From Clostridia bacterium (lineage in GTDB: Bacteria; Bacillota; Clostridia; Christensenellales; Aristaeellaceae): DNA of 7,477 nt. Shown piece by piece: positions 7,021-7,477 of this stretch (position 1 is the stretch's first letter; the number at the start of each line of letters is the position of its first letter). The notes beneath the pieces were generated by a model, which made no database searches, had not been told where the DNA came from, and was given only the letters and a program-made list of their open reading frames with translations. A program made the translations under genes and the position numbers. The DNA lies in NCBI GenBank assembly GCA_900754755.1, contig CAAEEC010000111.1, positions 1-7,477 of the forward strand. Direction: 5' to 3'.

Positions 7021-7048
7021 GCGGCGCGCCGCCTGTCCGCCGCGCCGC
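7021..7048. other. GC-rich inverted repeat between the two promoters
   Basis: GCGGCGCG (7021-7028) pairs with CGCGCCGC (7041-7048) over 8 bp with a 12-base loop; the left arm also lies inside a 12-base palindrome, GCGGCGCGCCGC (7021-7032). It would lie in the leader of a transcript from the distal promoter. It could be an RNA structure or a protein site, or chance in very GC-rich DNA. Confidence 0.4.
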
Positions 7049-7069
7049 CCCAGCGCGCTTCCCATTCTC

Positions 7070-7098
7070 ATTATAGCATATTTTTCCGCCCCGCGCCA
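7070..7098 (-). promoter_or_regulatory. Distal promoter, extended -10 with perfect TATAAT
   Basis: On the minus strand the sequence reads TATGC-TATAAT (7080-7070): a consensus -10 with a TGC extension (7078-7076). The -35 at 17 bases (TGGCGC, 7098-7093) is poor, as extended -10 promoters tolerate. It shares the nonamer TATGCTATA with the proximal promoter. A transcript from here would have a leader of about 165 bases before nfeD. Confidence 0.55.
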
Positions 7099-7138
7099 CC
7101 CCAATTTCGCGGGCAAAGCGAAAATTTGTTTTGCGCCA

Positions 7139-7176
7139 GCGCGGGAACGCGCGCCCGCCCGCGGCGCTTCCCGCGC
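7139..7176. repeat. Inverted repeat, 9 bp arms
   Basis: GCGCGGGAA (7139-7147) is the exact reverse complement of TTCCCGCGC (7168-7176), with a 20-base GC-rich loop. Nine perfect pairs containing AA/TT are less likely by chance than pure G/C pairing. Its function is unknown. Confidence 0.5.
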
Positions 7177-7194
7177 GCCCTTAGAAGGCGGCGC

Positions 7195-7216
7195 GGAAGC
7201 CAGCCGCGCGGCTTCC
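7195..7216. repeat. Inverted repeat, 7 bp arms
   Basis: GGAAGCC (7195-7201) pairs perfectly with GGCTTCC (7210-7216) across an 8-base loop (AGCCGCGC). No T-run follows on either strand. It adds to the cluster of potential stem-loops in this non-coding stretch. Confidence 0.5.
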
Positions 7217-7330
7217 TGGCCGAAGACCGCGTACCCTCCGGGGAAGCGCGCCGGGCGCGGCGGCAAACCGCGCCTGCGCGCAGAGGGAGGCGTTGGGCCG
7301 TGCTACTCCCTACGGCGTACCACTACCCAA

Positions 7331-7356
7331 AAGGCTCCCCTTTCCCAAGGGGGCGC
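7331..7356 (-). repeat. CTCCCCTTT/AAGGGG hairpin: dispersed intergenic repeat or weak terminator
   Basis: CCCCTT (7337-7342) pairs with AAGGGG (7347-7352) around a TCCC loop, extendable by a T-G pair. On the minus strand the stem is followed by AGCC and then TTTT (7332-7329), so it could end a minus-strand transcript entering from the right. The plus-strand form AAAAGGCTCCCCTTT resembles, from memory, a family of intergenic stem-loop repeats seen in many Clostridia genomes. Either role is plausible; the T-run is short. Confidence 0.45.
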
Positions 7357-7445
7357 ACGAAGCGCGCGCCCTGTGGGCGAAGCAGCGCGAAGTAAGCCCA
7401 ATGAGCAAGGGAGAGACGCAAGCGAACTTGTGAGCGCAGCGGAAC
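7357..7445. repeat. Degenerate GCGAAGC-like repeat tail
   Basis: Related short units recur: ACGAAGCG (7357), GCGAAGC (7377-7383), GCGAAGT (7387-7393), GCAAGCGAAC (7418-7427) and GCGCAGCGGAAC (7434-7445), several flanked by GAG or TGAG. Spacing is irregular (10-30 bases), so this is not a CRISPR. It directly follows the hairpin at 7331-7356 and may belong to the same dispersed element. Confidence 0.4.
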
Positions 7446-7477
7446 GACCATTGCGAATTGTGGAATGCTGTCGGCGA

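Larger units (their letters stand above)
7081..7477. other. Non-coding stretch at the right edge, rich in inverted repeats
   Basis: About 400 bases hold no gene I can support. The open frames here are Arg/Pro/Ala-rich, lack ribosome sites and resemble no family, as expected from GC-rich non-coding DNA. The stretch contains several inverted repeats, a CTCCCCTTT/AAGGGG hairpin and a degenerate GCGAAGC-like tail, listed separately. A shorter imperfect inverted repeat, TTTCGC/GCGAAA (7105-7110 and 7118-7123), lies just upstream of the distal promoter and could be an operator, though the support is weak. Confidence 0.6.

Noticed and set aside
6928..7266. Minus-strand open frame of 112 codons upstream of nfeD
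   Set aside because: Arg/Ala/Gly-rich composition, no family resemblance, and it overlaps both promoter candidates; most likely non-coding.
7362..7453. Possible CRISPR array at the right edge
   Set aside because: The repeated units are short, degenerate and irregularly spaced, with no constant spacer length and no cas gene in view.

Overview
The window looks like chromosomal DNA from a GC-rich, Gram-positive, Clostridia-like bacterium. By eye GC is clearly above 60% and third codon positions are mostly G or C. The clues are the strong AAGGAGG/GGAGG ribosome sites, a short NfeD next to a FloA-type flotillin, a LytTR response regulator, an Old Yellow Enzyme-like flavoprotein of a kind I associate with clostridial genomes, and a CTCCCCTTT/AAGGGG intergenic hairpin at the right end. 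The taxonomic placement is inference.

Eight genes lie on the minus strand in one tight head-to-tail series, read right to left: nfeD (6897-6400), floA (6324-5317), a membrane-anchored unknown of 229 aa (5252-4563), a LytTR response regulator with a TTG start (4552-3803), tldD (3765-2380), tldE/pmbA (2376-1027), a 93-aa acidic unknown (1020-739), and an Old Yellow Enzyme-like flavin oxidoreductase (734 to the left edge, incomplete). Gaps are 3 to 75 bases and no convincing terminator lies between the genes, so they could be one transcript. Two extended -10 promoters (TGC-TATACT near 6930 and TGC-TATAAT near 7070) face into nfeD, which fits nfeD as the first gene. GC-rich hairpins sit in the nfeD-floA gap and the floA-unknown gap.

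Biologically, nfeD and floA form a known membrane-microdomain module, and the 229-aa protein is a candidate partner because of its membrane anchor and position. TldD and TldE form a known heterodimeric metalloprotease. The LytTR regulator has no histidine kinase beside it in this window. Why these pieces share one gene string is not evident from sequence.

The right end (about 7081-7477) holds no gene I can support. It contains several inverted repeats, a C-rich/G-rich hairpin that may be a terminator or part of a dispersed repeat, and a run of degenerate GCGAAGC-like units. I see no RNA gene, CRISPR array, transposase or phage gene. The most unusual points are the mixed gene string, the two uncharacterised proteins, the altered active-site residues of the flavoprotein, and the repeat-rich right end; none amounts to a demonstrated new system.
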